Counted from the first letter of the stretch, positions 23,271 to 35,210 are shown. The stretch: 64,000 nucleotides of DNA from Loripinus fragilis (GCA_964019695.1 OZ026525.1:70610260-70674259), one strand, 5' to 3'. The notes: generated from the letters alone by a model not told the origin. Program-made: numbers and translations.

Positions 23271-23748
23271 CTTTGTGTTTAATGTAACTGCTGCAGTCAG
23301 CAAACTAAAACCATATTTTTCGGCTGATCAACAAGTAAAAATCTAGTCGGCCGACTGTCGATCATAATGTAACCCAGGCATTCTTTTGTTTAGTTCACCT
23401 GATTTCAACCTGATCCGCACTGAAAACGTCTTTTAAACTTTAAAATATCCTTTTACCCTGAATTTCTCAAAGTAAAATGGCGTCAGCATCAACTTCTGAA
23501 TATCATTACACAACGTCAAAGCTGCGCACCACGTTTTCGCAAACAAATGCATTAGGGAGATGATCAATCAAGTCTGCAACCATCTGTGTAACGTCATTCA
23601 ACCAAATTGGGCCCAGTGTAGGCTTTGTCAAGTTAAAACCATATTTAAACGGCATATGAATCAATTGATTTGAACATGGATTTTCGCGGCTTCAAACAGA
23701 TTTACACAACGAGTTCCAATGTAAGATTGGGTGACTAAAACTTTTTAC

Positions 23749-23919
23749 CTGGACATGAGCGTAGATTGCAAGTACCCGTATCTGCATGGTTCCCTGTACA
23801 TGGTTTACCACCGTTCATGGGCGCAGGTTCAGTGCAGGTGCGTGTTCGTGACCATGTGCCATTGTCACATGACGTGCTACACTTGCTCCAAGAAGACCAA
23901 GTAGCCCACTGACCATCCA
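23749..23919 (-). CDS. TSP1-C exon (thrombospondin type-1 repeat)
   Basis: A 171-bp exon, acceptor TTGCAG, donor GTAAAA, phase 1-1. One TSP1 domain beginning VDGQWATWSSWSKCSTSCDN, with RTRTC in the middle and CPG at the end; six cysteines. The usual glycine after the second cysteine is replaced by Asp-Asn. A decayed duplicate of this exon lies 36 bp upstream in transcription, at 23956-24118. Confidence 0.94.
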
Positions 23920-23955
23920 CTGCAATATATATAAATACAATATAATTAAATCCAC

Positions 23956-24118
23956 CTTGAGCACCTGCAAATACCAGTATCTGTATCGGTCCCTATACAT
24001 GGTGTACCATCATTAGTGGGCACAGGTTAAGTACAGGTGCATGTTAGTGACAATATGCCGCTGGCACATGATGTGCTACACTTGCTTCAAGAAGACTAAG
24101 TAGTCCACTGGCCATCCA
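23956..24118 (-). pseudogene. Dead duplicate of the TSP1-C exon
   Basis: Base-by-base alignment with the TSP1-C exon is gap-free over most of its length. Three codons became stops: two tryptophans of the W array (TGG to TAG and TGG to TGA) and a glutamate (GAA to TAA) in the middle. The acceptor is still AG (CTATAG), and the donor side ends CTCAAG-GTGGAT, about 8 bp shorter than the parent. If it were ever spliced in, it would stop translation. The similarity is high enough that a fairly recent local duplication is likely. Confidence 0.9.
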
Positions 24119-24139
24119 CTATAGTTTAAAGATGATCTA

Positions 24140-24450
24140 ACATGAGTGCTCATGTTTTATTGAATTCATTAATTGTGTTGAGGAACAGCAATAAATGTGA
24201 GGCTTGTCAAGCTTGTATCGCTAGTTTGCAACGTGTTCAATAAATTCATTAATATAAAAGTACAACTGTTAGATTTTATTTGAAATGAAAATTACTTTGA
24301 AATCTCATTTCTGAATTTAAAGAGTAGAAAATGTTTCAATATGTGTGAAACATTGTTCTGACGTTACCAGAGTCTGTAGAAAACTAGTAATTTACTCGTT
24401 TTAATGCATAGAGTTATTTCATTTCCAAACACGAAGTCATGTGATAAATG
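24140..24450 (+). repeat. Dispersed repeat R5
   Basis: Starts CATGTTTTATTGAATTCATT, includes GTGAGGCTTGTCAAGC and ends with CGAAGTCATGTGATAAATG. The same layout is seen at 58515-58850 and 41095-41430. Confidence 0.6.
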
Positions 24451-24586
24451 TCATTAAACCTGCAATTAGCGTATCTACATGAGGTAGAAATCAGTTTTAA
24501 CCACATGCAAGGCTTAACCATTTAATTTGATCAAAATAGACTAGATTGTAAGATATATTTTTTCTTTGTTTTCTAGATATTATTGT

Positions 24587-24845
24587 AAAGGTAAAGACCA
24601 GGAATAGATACAATAAAATACCGCACCTGAACTGGGGGACAATACGGAAAAATGACAAAAAGGAGAGAAAATTACTTGCAAGAGAGCCAAGAGATCAGCT
24701 TGTTCCCAGAAGGTGACCACAAGGCTGCAGGGAACAGACAAGACAGCATGGCAGACACATACAAAACACAAATAACAAAAATGATCCACATCAGAAGCAC
24801 CACATTGGAACAGTCAGTAATAACTTTTTACTGGAACGCTTAGAC
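24587..24845 (-). repeat. Dispersed repeat R2, copy c
   Basis: Reverse-oriented R2: AGGAATAGATACAATAAAAT at the left through ATGATCCACATCAGAAGCAC and TTTTTACTGGAACGCT at the right. Confidence 0.7.
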
Positions 24846-24941
24846 AAGTTTGACGGTACCAACCGCACCCTTATTTCTCATTTGGATCAAGGCAAATAGA
24901 TGATTGGTTGGCATGAAAGATCACTAACTTATTGAGGTATA

Positions 24942-25758
24942 CTTAAGGACTTTAAAAACGCACCACCTGCTTAAATGCTAATTTATGTCGAAAATTGGAT
25001 ATTTTCATTATGTGAATGATAAAATTGACAAGTTCCGTCATTTAGCTTGCATTCAATAAGAAAATCGAAACGCTGTGGCTTATAATTGCTGTGACCTCGC
25101 GATAATTCTGAGACAACTCAAATTCAAAAAGTCACAGGGTCCCCATACCTTCCATTATAAACGAAAAAAAGTTTTAGAACCGATGTATGTTTTTGAAAGC
25201 AAAAGGAAAGACAAAATCAAATCATGAAGTTTTAGGCCTCTGGCAATGTTCATTACGTCTACATGACGTCATTGATTTTTGACGTAATTGGCCGTTTATA
25301 TTCTAAGGATCATGAATAATCAAAATCTTTTTGTTGCCAACAGATTCTCCTCAATCAGTTGCATAAAAGACAAAAGTATCGCGACATGCGCGGACGTCAC
25401 CCGTCTGTTATTGATGTTTGAAAATTTAAGACTGACGTTAGCAAAGAAACGCTGCGAGTGGGAGTGTAATAAAACGATTACTTCTAAAATTTTTGTGTTT
25501 TTTTTACCATTAGTTAAGACATCTGGCTACCACATAAAAGTGTTTGTTTTCAAATTGAATCAAATTCACATTTGTCAGATGGCAATTGTTGAAAAACACT
25601 TACGTCGATATTATGTCAGAATGAACAGCATGAGCAAATCGAAATTATGGCAAATCATGGTCCATTTTGCAAGAGGATAAAAAATGATAAAGAAAACATC
25701 CTCAAATAAATCATGTGAGACAGAGAATGTAAAATGGTGCGTTTTTAAAGTCCCTCAG
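24942..25758. mobile_element. 817-bp TIR element, TA(TA) target
   Basis: Left end CTTAAGGACTTTAAAAACGC, right end reversed CTGAGGGACTTTAAAAACGC, both continuing ACCA. TATA flanks each side (24938-24941 and 25759-25762). A plus-strand open stretch at 25288-25680 has no family I recognise; no transposase is visible, so the element looks non-autonomous. The ends resemble those of the element at 37052-38184. Confidence 0.82.
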
Positions 25759-26126
25759 TATATGATTTCCTAGTACATACTGATCGAGATAAAAAAAGGA
25801 GATAAAACAAAGATAAAAACCAGTAGATACAACTGAATACCGAAATAAAAGGAATCCAACAATTTAATCCCTGTGGGCCGAATCACAGACACAACATCAG
25901 GCCTGATCCCTATCTATTAATAAATAAGTCTTTAAGATGGAAAAGTCATAGAGTCTAAGGTCTGACCCGCCGGCATGCAATTATAGGTAGTATCAGAGGT
26001 AAATTTTAGTAATATATTTTGTGAAGTTTCTGATACCAATAGCCTTGTTTAAAAAGTTTTTGAGTTAATTTATTGTGAGTGCTGAAGTGAGGCTCTAGCA
26101 ATTCGGCTATTTCAAAAAATATAATT

Positions 26127-26423
26127 TCATAGGATGTTGAGCAGGTATATCATTAAAAATGCGAAATTTACAACAACTTCAACATCAAAATTGTCAGGTT
26201 TGTCATAAATTTTGGTTGAAACAAAATCATTAGAAATTGTGAAATTCAAATTCCAAAACCAGGCTTCAGTATCAGAGATATTTTCTCTATCAAGTTGAAG
26301 CTCTACAGGGTATATTTGACTGCCCTTGTTGTCAAAATGAATAGTATTTATGTTTGAAATAACATCCAGATATCTGCATGTATTGTTAAAAGCATCGAAA
26401 GTGGCACCATAAAGTCCTCCCAT
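26127..26423 (-). pseudogene. Reverse transcriptase C-terminal fragment
   Basis: The translation contains YPVELQLDRENISDTEAWFW, LNFTISNDFVSTKIYDKPDN and a VVVNFAFL end. This wording recurs in the region after the palm of an animal RT family common in invertebrate genomes (recognised from memory of the family, not a search). A typical copy reads DFDFxIVNFPFL, so the duplicated valines and lost motif here suggest decay. Upstream RT motifs were not found. Truncated, not functional. Confidence 0.55.
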
Positions 26424-26922
26424 AACAAAACAAGAATAAATTTAAAACCAGGGATGCACAATTAATACCCATTGGAATCCATACAACTATTCTTTACAAC
26501 CTAGTGCCAAATCGTATAAAAACTGTCTATTATATAGTAATCAATATTTCAGCGCATTGCATACATTTTGACAATACCATGGATGATATTGTTTGGCTAC
26601 GTCGAAGAGAAAATGTGTTTCTGTTGTTACATGCAAGTAAGAAGAGCCTTCTCTTTGAAAGGTTTATTCGATAAGATTAACGAGTTTATCTTCAATTAAA
26701 TAATGCAGAAAAGAAGTGCAAAGGTAGACAAACTGGTCGCAATAAAATTTCCAGCTTTAAGTTTATGATTTTTTAATAGTCTAAAATAAATTTTTACATC
26801 ACCTTTCATATATTTTTTGCAGTCCTTTATAACATGTTTTTGATAGCAATTACAATACAACTTAATTACTTGTTTGCTGAGCTTATGTTATTTTTCTAAA
26901 GTCATTTCATGAGGGTTCCATC

Positions 26923-27291
26923 ATGCCAATGACCAATACAGCTAAGAAGACATCACATTCTCAGGGAACTTATCCTACAAAGGAACATGCTCAGTCTTCA
27001 ACTGCTACCAGTTCTCAGTCCAAGGAATCCTATAACTCTCACAGTGCCAGGGCTGGCAATATGGTGCATACTGACAATTCAGTAACAATTGATGTGAAGA
27101 AAGGGGACGTAATACAAAGTGTTTCAAACTCTAATATAGATGTGAGTGTGCTCACAGAGCAATTCACCAAAACTGTGACTATTGCTGTTATGACTAATTT
27201 ACAAGCGGCTGGATTTTTGGGCATGAGCATTCTCAGGTTTCTGGTTTCACAAATCAACTGTCAAATGAACGTCAGATTTCTCCTGTGGTAG
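26923..27291 (+). CDS. Gag-like N-terminal ORF of the DIRS-like element
   Basis: A 122-codon open frame rich in Ser/Thr/Gln at its start, then VTIDVKKGDVIQSVSNSNID. It lies directly upstream of RT remnants and is probably the structural-protein part of the retroelement. No zinc knuckle is seen. The frame breaks at about 27290, and the next 900 bases hold only short broken pieces such as an RHPGFVRW-like end near 27950. Confidence 0.5.
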   Translation: MPMTNTAKKTSHSQGTYPTKEHAQSSTATSSQSKESYNSHSARAGNMVHTDNSVTIDVKKGDVIQSVSNSNIDVSVLTEQFTKTVTIAVMTNLQAAGFLGMSILRFLVSQINCQMNVRFLLW

Positions 27292-28239
27292 CAGATATAA
27301 ACAGTATCATCCCATTTACGGCTGAGGCTTCTTGAGTCAGTTGGGGTCGGTGGACAAACTATGTCTTTATTTACTGCTCACATAGAAGCAGCCTAATCTG
27401 GCTTTATTTCTGCGGCTATATCATTACATTCCATGGTTCCACTGACGACTAAGGAAAAGATATTGAACAATGAATTTGTTTAATTGTCCACTTAATATGA
27501 TGAGGAAACTAATGATGCAATCATCAGTGTAAAAGCAGGAAAAATTTATGCAACCAAATCTGCATCAGAAATTTTAGGTCTGTTCTAAAAATAAACATAT
27601 GCCTTCAATGTTTATATGTCTGTTTACTGCCTTAAATTTCCAGAGCAGTCAGAGCATTTGTCAACATATTTAAATATGTTACAACAGATTGCTATTGAAA
27701 ATGTCAATGACCTACTAGGACACATTTTTTGGCAAAATTAGGCAGAACATTGGCTTACAGTGGAATCAGATCCAAAGTGAACTTTATGATACTGCATTGA
27801 TCCAAAACAAAAGCAGCCCTTTCAATTGAGCAGGGACCTACCAGCAACCACTAGGTCCTGCTCAAATATTGCCATTAAAACACAACAAAATTAATAGGGG
27901 CACAGAATATTCAGGCTGTGACTACAAGCACATGTGCAGACATTGCAGAGGAAGGCACCCAGGTTTTGTGCGCTGGAAGGAACATAGCAGTAGGTTTAAC
28001 AGTTTCCTACCCACACAATCAAATCAACAATATCTGAAACTCGGTAATGCCAGAAAGTCAAAAAAACCCTATCCCTTCCAACCCAAGTCCAGGCATCCCT
28101 CCTTAATAACTGTTTTGAGGGCTATTCTGAGGAGCAAATATCTTATTGAATTGATGGCTTTACAAACGGTTTTCGTTTACATTTCACTGGTCTTCAGACT
28201 TCTCACGACAGTCATAATCTTAAGAATACAATAGACAAT

Positions 28240-29755
28240 CCAAATATTGTGAAAACAAAGCTCGTATCTGAATTACAGGCTGGTAGAATTGCAGGTCCTT
28301 TTCAAACTTTACCCCAGCCCGATTTGAAAATATCCCAGCTTAGTGTAGTACACAAATGACAAAAGGGTCAATTTCGTTTGATACATCATTCATCTTACCC
28401 ACTGGTTATAGCTGTTTATCTGTGAATGATGGTATTCCAAAAGAACATTCTGCTGTTTCTTATGCAGGCATAGAAGATGCAATTGCACTTATAAAACAAC
28501 TAGGTCATGACTGTTAAATGGCTAAAACAGATGTTAAGTCGGTCTTTAGAGTTTTGCTCGTCCATTGTTAAGACTAATCACTTCTCGGTTTCTCTTGGGA
28601 TGGTCAATATTACTATGACCGATGTGTCCCCATGTGCTGTGCATCTAGTTGTGTCATTTTTTGAATCCTTAAGCTCTGCATAAGAATATATTGCTACCCA
28701 AAAACTAGGTTGTCATGATGTAGTGCACATTCTGGATGGTTTTCTTTTGATTGAAAAAACACAGACGCTCTGTGAAAAGTCTTTAACTAAATTTCTAGAA
28801 TTCTGTTCAGAGGTTGGTATCCTGATTGCTTTTGAAAAAAAAACGTTTCAGCCAAGTAAGGTTATGGACTTTGTTGGCATAATACCGGATTCTGATCAGA
28901 TGAAAGCAAGCCTACCATTGGAAAAAAATTGCAGTGTCATTCACTGATTTATGAATTTCTAAAAAAGCGGTCTAACAAAAAACGTAAGATGGAGTGTCAT
29001 TCACTTACTGATGAATTTCTTTAAAGGAAGTCATGCATAAAACGTGAAAAAAGCTTTTAGCTTCCGTTCTTATCCTTTTATATTGTGTTAATATTTATGT
29101 ATGTATGTCATGAATTGAAATAAAATATGTTTAAACTAAAATGTGAGATGGAGTCAATGATAGGCTATTTGAACTTTACTTGTTCTGTTGTCTAGCCAGG
29201 TTGGGCTTTCTTAGGATAATTAATTAATCATAGGGGTTAAAGAGCCTTACCATTTGTTGGGTCCTTCTATGGTAAATCAATGTTCTTGCAAGACCGTTTT
29301 CTTACAGGTCACACGTTGTCATTATACACTGATGCTGCAGCTTTTTTGGCTATGTCGGTATAAATTGTTAATACTCGTTTTATGGTGCATTTCCCCCACA
29401 GTGCCATAACTAAAGTATCACATTGTTAGAATTATACCAAATTGTTTTAGCTATTAATGGCTGGGGCCATCTTTGGAAGAAGCATTGTGTGAGGTTTGGC
29501 ATTAGAGTACATTCTAAACCAAAAACTCTCTACGGACAAGACAATTATGAAATTTATAAGATGATTAGTTCTTGCATGTTTGAATCATAATGTTAAGTTC
29601 CAAGCCAGTCATATAAGCGGTTGTAAAAATGTACTTGCTGACTCCCATCCTCGTCTGCATGTGCAGACATTTCAACGGTTCAGTCCATCAAGCAAGAGAT
29701 ATCTAACTCTCATCCCAGACACCTTGTTGCCTGTGAACTTCTTCCAAGTCTGAAT
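28240..29755 (+). pseudogene. DIRS-type reverse transcriptase and RNase H remnants
   Basis: Pieces in shifting frames: LQAGRIAGPFQTLPQPDLKI (about 28270-28330), GQFRLIHHSSYP (28370-28400), SVNDGIPKEHSAVSYAGIED then MAKTDVKSVFR (motif A, about 28515-28550), YYYDRCVPMCCASSC (motif B area, about 28610-28650) and HILDGFLLIEKTQTLCEKSL (28723 on). Motif C would normally read YLDDF; here the second Asp is Gly, so the catalytic site is lost. Around 29290-29340 FLQDRFLTGHTLSLYTDAAA matches an RNase H start, and ASHISGCKNVLADSHPRL (29595-29650) matches its C-terminal end. Confidence 0.85.
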
Positions 29756-30600
29756 GCTTTGTTGGGCTCTGCACTGGCTCCATCCACCTTAGATACATAT
29801 CAACGTGCTTTAGCTACTTACAGTAGATTTTCAATAATGGCTTTTTGGGACGGCTATTTACTACACCCTTATTGTTTGCCTATTTGTGGCTTTCCTTTAG
29901 CATAAGTAATTTGCTCGGGGTCAATTTCTACTATATGCAAAGTTTTACGTGTCGAACATCTGCATTGCTGGTTACCAAGCTGGTGGCAGGTGCATATCAT
30001 TTAAACCATAATCCAGAGGTCCATTTCCTATCACAGTTCTTTTTAAAACAGTCTGATTGACTGTCTTTAGTGGGTTACTTCATCAGTATAAGACCATTGT
30101 CTCTGTAAGGCTATGTTCTTGTTAGCTTTTAACTATTTTGCAGGTACTGGGGGAAACCGCTATAAAGAATATTAGTTCTAACTTCTTCAACTGGCAGATA
30201 TTTCTATATCATCCATGAATGGGCATCATAGTTCTGTTGCAGTTACTATGCGTTACTTTAGGCATAACTTAAGTGGTACTCCTCATACCGTCACTTTTGG
30301 CCATGGTCCTACTATTTCTTTAGCTGTTCAATCATTGACTACATGATTACATTAAAATGCGTGGTCGTTATAAAGGTCCATTGTTTTGTCTGGCAAGCAA
30401 AAGACTGGTCACAAGACTAGAATTTGATCAACATCTTCATCGTGGCTTGTCTTTTTGTAAACTAGACAGCAAAATTTACAAGGGACATAATTTTTGCATA
30501 GGTGCAGTCACATTGGCTGAATAGAATAATGTATCTGATGCGCAGATAAGGGGAATATGTTCCTGGTCATCTAATGATAGCGTTAATAAATTCGCACTAC
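29740..30600 (+). pseudogene. DIRS-type tyrosine recombinase remnant
   Basis: LNALLGSALAPSTLDTYQRA near 29755-29820 resembles the N-terminal SAM-like helix of tyrosine recombinases. Near 30470-30590, YKGHNFCIGAVTLAE, NNVSDAQIRGI and WSSNDSVNKFA correspond to the catalytic core, where working copies usually read SHSFRIGAAT and GRW. The Arg of the RIG triad is Cys here, and stops interrupt the region, so recombinase activity is lost. Confidence 0.8.
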
Positions 30601-30649
30601 TAGTCACTAGTAACGCAGAAACAGTACCAGGTAGCTTTAAACAAGCAGA

Positions 30650-31560
30650 AGTTGTACTCTTTTATTATCTTGCATATATCTCTGTGTTGCCCAAAATATC
30701 TTGCTGTATGTCATATTTTATGTGATGGACTATGACTGTGCCTCTGCGTTGCCAAGGTTGCTTGTCTTCTTATAAATTTGTGATTGTGTATTGATAGTGG
30801 CTCCTTGTTATAGGTTATGTATAAGAGGTTAATAGACTTACAAAAGTTCACAATACAATCTTGTATGCAAAGACAAAAAGATTGACATTTCTGCGATATT
30901 TAATGAATCTGCGAGCTTTTATGCCACTATAAATGTTAATTGTTTGTTTCTATTTCGTTAACTAATTTGGTTACCATCTGTATTAAAGCATGTTTAGCGT
31001 TTAAGACGTTGATGCTATGCGACAAAACGAGGAATTTCTATGGTTCATTGCGTTGCTGTAACCATAGGATTTTCTTTTGACTGCATTGCATATATGCTAC
31101 GAATTTTTCTATCTCTTCACTTAGCGCCATTTGGTTTGTCATGCTATTCTCTTTTTATTTAATCACTTGTGTGATCTTTTTGTTATCTATTTGTGGGGCA
31201 ATTGTCTTTGTTTCCGTTTGCAACTGCCACATTCAGTTTCATGGACTATTTGCCTCACATTAGGAATCAATTTTATGAATCAAAAGTAAGGCATTGAAAA
31301 AGGGAACATAATTCAGTGTAGTGGACTTATATTTGCTAGTTGATGCTGTTATTTACATGCTTTGTGGACAACTTAATTACTTTAAGTTTTGATGTATATA
31401 TGCACCTGCTGTCTCAAAATGAACATAGTCATGATAAGACTCTTCATCATGATTTGCTGTATGTTGTATTTCTTACGTATATCAGCAAACTAGTCATTTA
31501 GAGCAGCCAATCATGGCCACTAAATGATAAATATATACACATATATCAGCGCTTCCTGAA
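30650..31560. other. AT-rich intronic sequence, nothing recognised
   Basis: No exon-like, repeat-family or protein-like sequence was recognised here. It may include the undetected 3' end of the DIRS-like element. Confidence 0.4.
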
Positions 31561-31566
31561 CATCCT

Positions 31567-32430
31567 TTTTTGGGGATGTCTCAGTGGCGCAGTTGGTAGC
31601 GTCGATGTATCGCGTAGTGCTAGGCGCAGTTGCCATGGTTGTGGGTTTGAATCTCGCTAGAGGCAATATATTTACAGCATCTATCTGCTCAGCTGACTAT
31701 GACCATGGCAACTACGCCTAGCACTACACCAGACATTGACGCTGCCAACTGCGCCACTGAGACATCCCCAAAAAATGATGTTCAGGAAGCGCTGATATTG
31801 ACGACGACTGATGCAGTACACGTCGTGTATTGGTTTCTTTTCAATGGATGGCATCTATTTAGTTCGCAAATGAAAGCCTGATGGATCCAAGGATACAAGT
31901 GAAATGAGATAAATATCAGAAGTGAGGAAATATAATTTCACAAACATCATTCTTTTTTAGCTACACAGGATCAGAAACTGATGCAGATTCATACAGTAGA
32001 TAAATACAGGGAGATATAATGAATCAACTGAGCCAATAGATGCTATACATATTTTGCCTCTAGCGAGATTCGAAACCATGACCATGGTAACTCCGCCTAG
32101 CACTACACCAGACATAGACGCTACCAACTGCGCCACTGAGACATCCCCAAAAAGGATGTTCAGTAAGCGCTTATATTGACGACGACTGATGCAGAGTACA
32201 CTTCGTATATTGGTTCCTTTTCAATGGATGGCATCTATTTAGTTCGCAAATGAAAGCCTGATGAATCCAAGGATTCAAGTGAAATTAGATAAATATCAGA
32301 TGTGCGGAAATATAATTTCATAAACATCAATGCGTTTGAGCTACACAGGATCAGAAACTGATGCAGATTCATACAGTAGATAAATACAGAGAGGTATAAT
32401 GAATCAACTGATATATATTCATTATCACTT
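31567..32430. repeat. tRNA-like unit in inverted plus two tandem approximately 380-bp copies
   Basis: At 31567-31680 a tRNA-like head runs on the plus strand (GTCTCAGTGGCGCAGTTGGT, then GTGGGTTTGAATCTCGC). It is followed by two direct 379-380 bp copies (from about 31690 and 32070) holding the same head on the minus strand. Anchors GACCATGG (31701, 32080) and GCAGATTC (31983, 32363) give the period. The layout gives a strong inverted pair next to a tandem pair. Probably a SINE that duplicated locally. Confidence 0.8.
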
Positions 32431-32681
32431 ATGACTTAATGTATTTGATCTATGTGTAACGGTCGCTTTTATAAGAAGGTTTCACAAAAGAAAACACAAC
32501 AGTAGATTTAGTTAAAGTGAGTCAGTATATGACCAGAAATGAAATATATAAAACTGGCCATACAGAAAGCACCAGCTTAAGCGGTATCCTATTTTCAAAA
32601 GTACTCAAAATACTTCCTATGATTACAAAGGACCACAAAATATGATCTGCAATTATACAAAATAGTTAGATGAATAGATAC

Positions 32682-32816
32682 CTATAGAGCAAAGTTGGCA
32701 AAACTTTGCACAGACTTTTCTTGCTTGCTCCTTTAGACTGCAGAATTGTGTAGTGCTGTTTAAGACGTCACAGTCTAGCAGAGTATCAACACAGTTGTTG
32801 TGGTGGGTGCCATTTG
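32682..32816 (-). CDS. ShK-2 exon (ShK-type six-cysteine domain)
   Basis: A 135-bp exon, acceptor TTGTCAG, donor GTATCT, phase 1-1, the same length as the other ShK exon. Cysteine spacing is C-6-C-9-C-9-C-3-C-2-C, fitting the ShK family, with CVDTLLDC at the start and CAKFCQLC at the end. The Lys-Tyr pair that channel-blocking members use is not visible, so I read this as a structural or binding module rather than a toxin. It sits between TSP1-B (9.3 kb upstream) and TSP1-C (8.8 kb downstream), and the phases fit both. Confidence 0.9.
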
Positions 32817-32929
32817 CTGACAAAAAAGAAAATGTTATTTATTATTAATCAAAACTTACTGCTGATGTTAGAATACAACATTTTATTTAAACTTTAAAGT
32901 TAGCAGTGAAATCAATGCATATTAAAAAC

Positions 32930-33490
32930 AAACAAAAGTGGTATCAATCACTAGTGAAATGTTATGATATCAATCACTGGTAATTTATATTAGGCTACAT
33001 TTTCTCTGTAGCGTTTTATGGATCACCTCTGACGTATTCATTCACTAAATGCTTTTCACTTCAGAACTTCAAACGCCCATAACTTTCTTATTTGTGAACG
33101 AAAACTTCAAGTGTGGGTATGCATTTTCTTAGTTAGAATAGAAAGAAGATTTTGGTACAATAATTATTTGGGTTTGCTAAAAAACTATGTTTTTTTTTTT
33201 TACTTTTTCAGCACCTCCTTTTTCAGTGGGTGTGATATTGCATGTAGCCTATAAAAGGTATAAAATAAAAAAAAAATTACTGGTTTTGGTAATATCAAAT
33301 ATATTTCATCTCTTGAGTTGAAAAAATATCAGAATTTTCATTTGACTTTGTGCTATACACTCGTGAAAATTCTGACGGTTTCAACACACGTCAGTTCTGA
33401 GCTTGTTAAGTACCACATTGTGGTAGTATCGCTTTGTGACACCTACACTTTTGGCATTGGGACTTGTCTGTCTATATCATCAGATGAGAG
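32930..33490 (-). repeat. Dispersed repeat R6, with hairpin
   Basis: Inverted relative to 57905-58455: shared phrases include CAAACGCCCATAACTTTCTT, GAACGAAAACTTCAAGTGTG and CACCTCCTTTTTCAGT. It contains a hairpin in which ATCAGAATTTTCATTTGAC pairs with ACTCGTGAAAATTCTGAC (about 33330-33375). Confidence 0.65.
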
Positions 33491-33714
33491 GAATATAGCA
33501 TAGAGGACCTTCTTTGTGCTAATTCTCCTTTTGGCAACTACAAATAATCTACTGTGTTTGCTTAACGATATCTTGTTTTCTATTATCCTATCTAGCTTAA
33601 AATAATGTACCCAAGTACAAATGAATACAAGTAGGCTTTGGTTGCACTTTGGAACTTTTAGTGGTTGCTTGAGAATTTGTAAGCATATCCCTATTAATTC
33701 ATCTGTCAATAGAC

Positions 33715-34020
33715 GAGGGTCTGGATGGGGGGGTCTGGTATTCACTATTCATTAAAAATTTAGCCCATTATTCATCTCATTAAAATTTTGGGTTATTCAA
33801 TAAAATAAGACCAATTATTCATTAAAAGTAAGAAAGGTGGCAAAGAAATCTGATTATTCACTTTTCATTATTTTTTTCTTCAATTCATTAAAAAATAGGA
33901 TTATTCATTATTTTTTAGGCTCTCATTATTCATTATTCATTATTTTTTTGGCTCATTATTCACTATTCATTATAAAAAAGGGCCATTATTCACTAATCAT
34001 TATACCCCATCTAGACCCTC
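33715..34020. mobile_element. 306-bp MITE filled with an ATTCATTATT tandem array
   Basis: Ends GAGGGTCTGGATGGGG and, reversed, GAGGGTCTAGATGGGG. ATAGAC flanks both sides (33709-33714 and 34021-34026). The interior is a degenerate array of ATTCATTATT/ATTCACTATT units. No gene. Confidence 0.85.
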
Positions 34021-34290
34021 ATAGACAATAATCAATTTGACAGATAGCATTCATACTTTCGACATCTGCTTAAGAATAAAATGTATTCTCAATATTTTAT
34101 ATGCCAACAGCTTTGGTAATATCTCAAAATGTGTATCTGCCATCAATTTAATGATTTCCATAGTTTGAGACTTTTGTCTTGTCTTTTATGGTTACATGTC
34201 ATCCTCATTTTTCAGCATATTTAACAGACTCTTATTTGAGGCCTTTAAAATGCATCCAAGCACCCCCTTTAGTGGGTTAGGTTGTTGAAC

Positions 34291-34405
34291 ATTCTAAAGT
34301 AGTGGTTCTGCTGTTTTGATTCATTCTTTATTGTCGCTCCGTGTGTGGGGGCTATGTGATTTTTCCATGTTTTGTTGTGCATTACTTTGTGTTATTTTAG
34401 TTTTG
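34291..34405 (+). repeat. Dispersed repeat R1, 3'-truncated
   Basis: ATTCTAAAGTAGTGGTTCTG through GTTGTGCATTACTTTGTGTT, then the similarity stops. The intervals 34030-34290 and 34410-35200 show no gene. Confidence 0.65.
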
Positions 34406-35210
34406 AACTGTTCTCTATCAATATCTGCTTTACAGAATGACCATGGTTTGTGCAAGCCTTTATGCATGCTCTTATTTCTTAAATGTTGTCAACACGTTAC
34501 CAACTATTTTAACAGTGGTCAACGACTAGCCCTGTTAAAATGGCGATTATTCTGAAAAATTGTTGAACAAAATAAACATAAGTATATCATTGTAAGCGTA
34601 TTTGATATAGAGTTATCCAGGTGGTATTATACTATCGAAATAGTGGGAAAAGTTCTTGCACTGTTGTACAATTTACCATTCATATCAAACAGAACTCATA
34701 CGTTCATGTAAAACAAACAACAAACCATGCAATTTAAAATGTGAACACACAACTCAAACTACTTATAGCCACTTTATCAAATGAGTTTCTTTTGGGTAAA
34801 ATTTGTTGCTAAGTGTCAAAGTTTGTAACGTGAACATATAAATGAAATGCGAGCATATACTTGAATGCACAGACATAAACGTCAAGGGGACATAACGTTT
34901 TTGTTTGAGTACGTTTGAATTCTGTTAACTAGGTAGTAAGGCCAATCTTTTTCAGTTATTCATGAGGTTGTTTCTTTTCAGCTATTGATGAGGTTTTTTA
35001 GATTTAACATAATCATTGCATTTGGTTTTGCATTGTTGTTACGACATCAGAGTTCAATTTTAAAGGTCATATATCCTTTACATCTGTCTTACTGCATTAA
35101 TTGCAAACTCTCTTTATAATTTCAAATGGATGCTGGCCATACATGTATTTTGCCACAATAATTGCTGATGGTGTTAAGATATCTACGAAGTTTTCTGATT
35201 GCCAATATAT

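Larger units (their letters stand above)
26923..30650 (+). mobile_element. DIRS-like tyrosine-recombinase retroelement, decayed
   Basis: In order on the plus strand: a Gag-like N-terminal open stretch, RT, RNase H-like segment and tyrosine recombinase. This order and the wording of each block match DIRS-type retroelements, which are frequent in molluscs and echinoderms. Every domain has frameshifts and stops. The terminal repeats were not identified; the limits given are those of the protein-like sequence. Confidence 0.85.

Noticed and set aside
26127..26423. Part of the DIRS-like element
   Set aside because: It is on the opposite strand and its wording belongs to another RT family, so it is listed separately.
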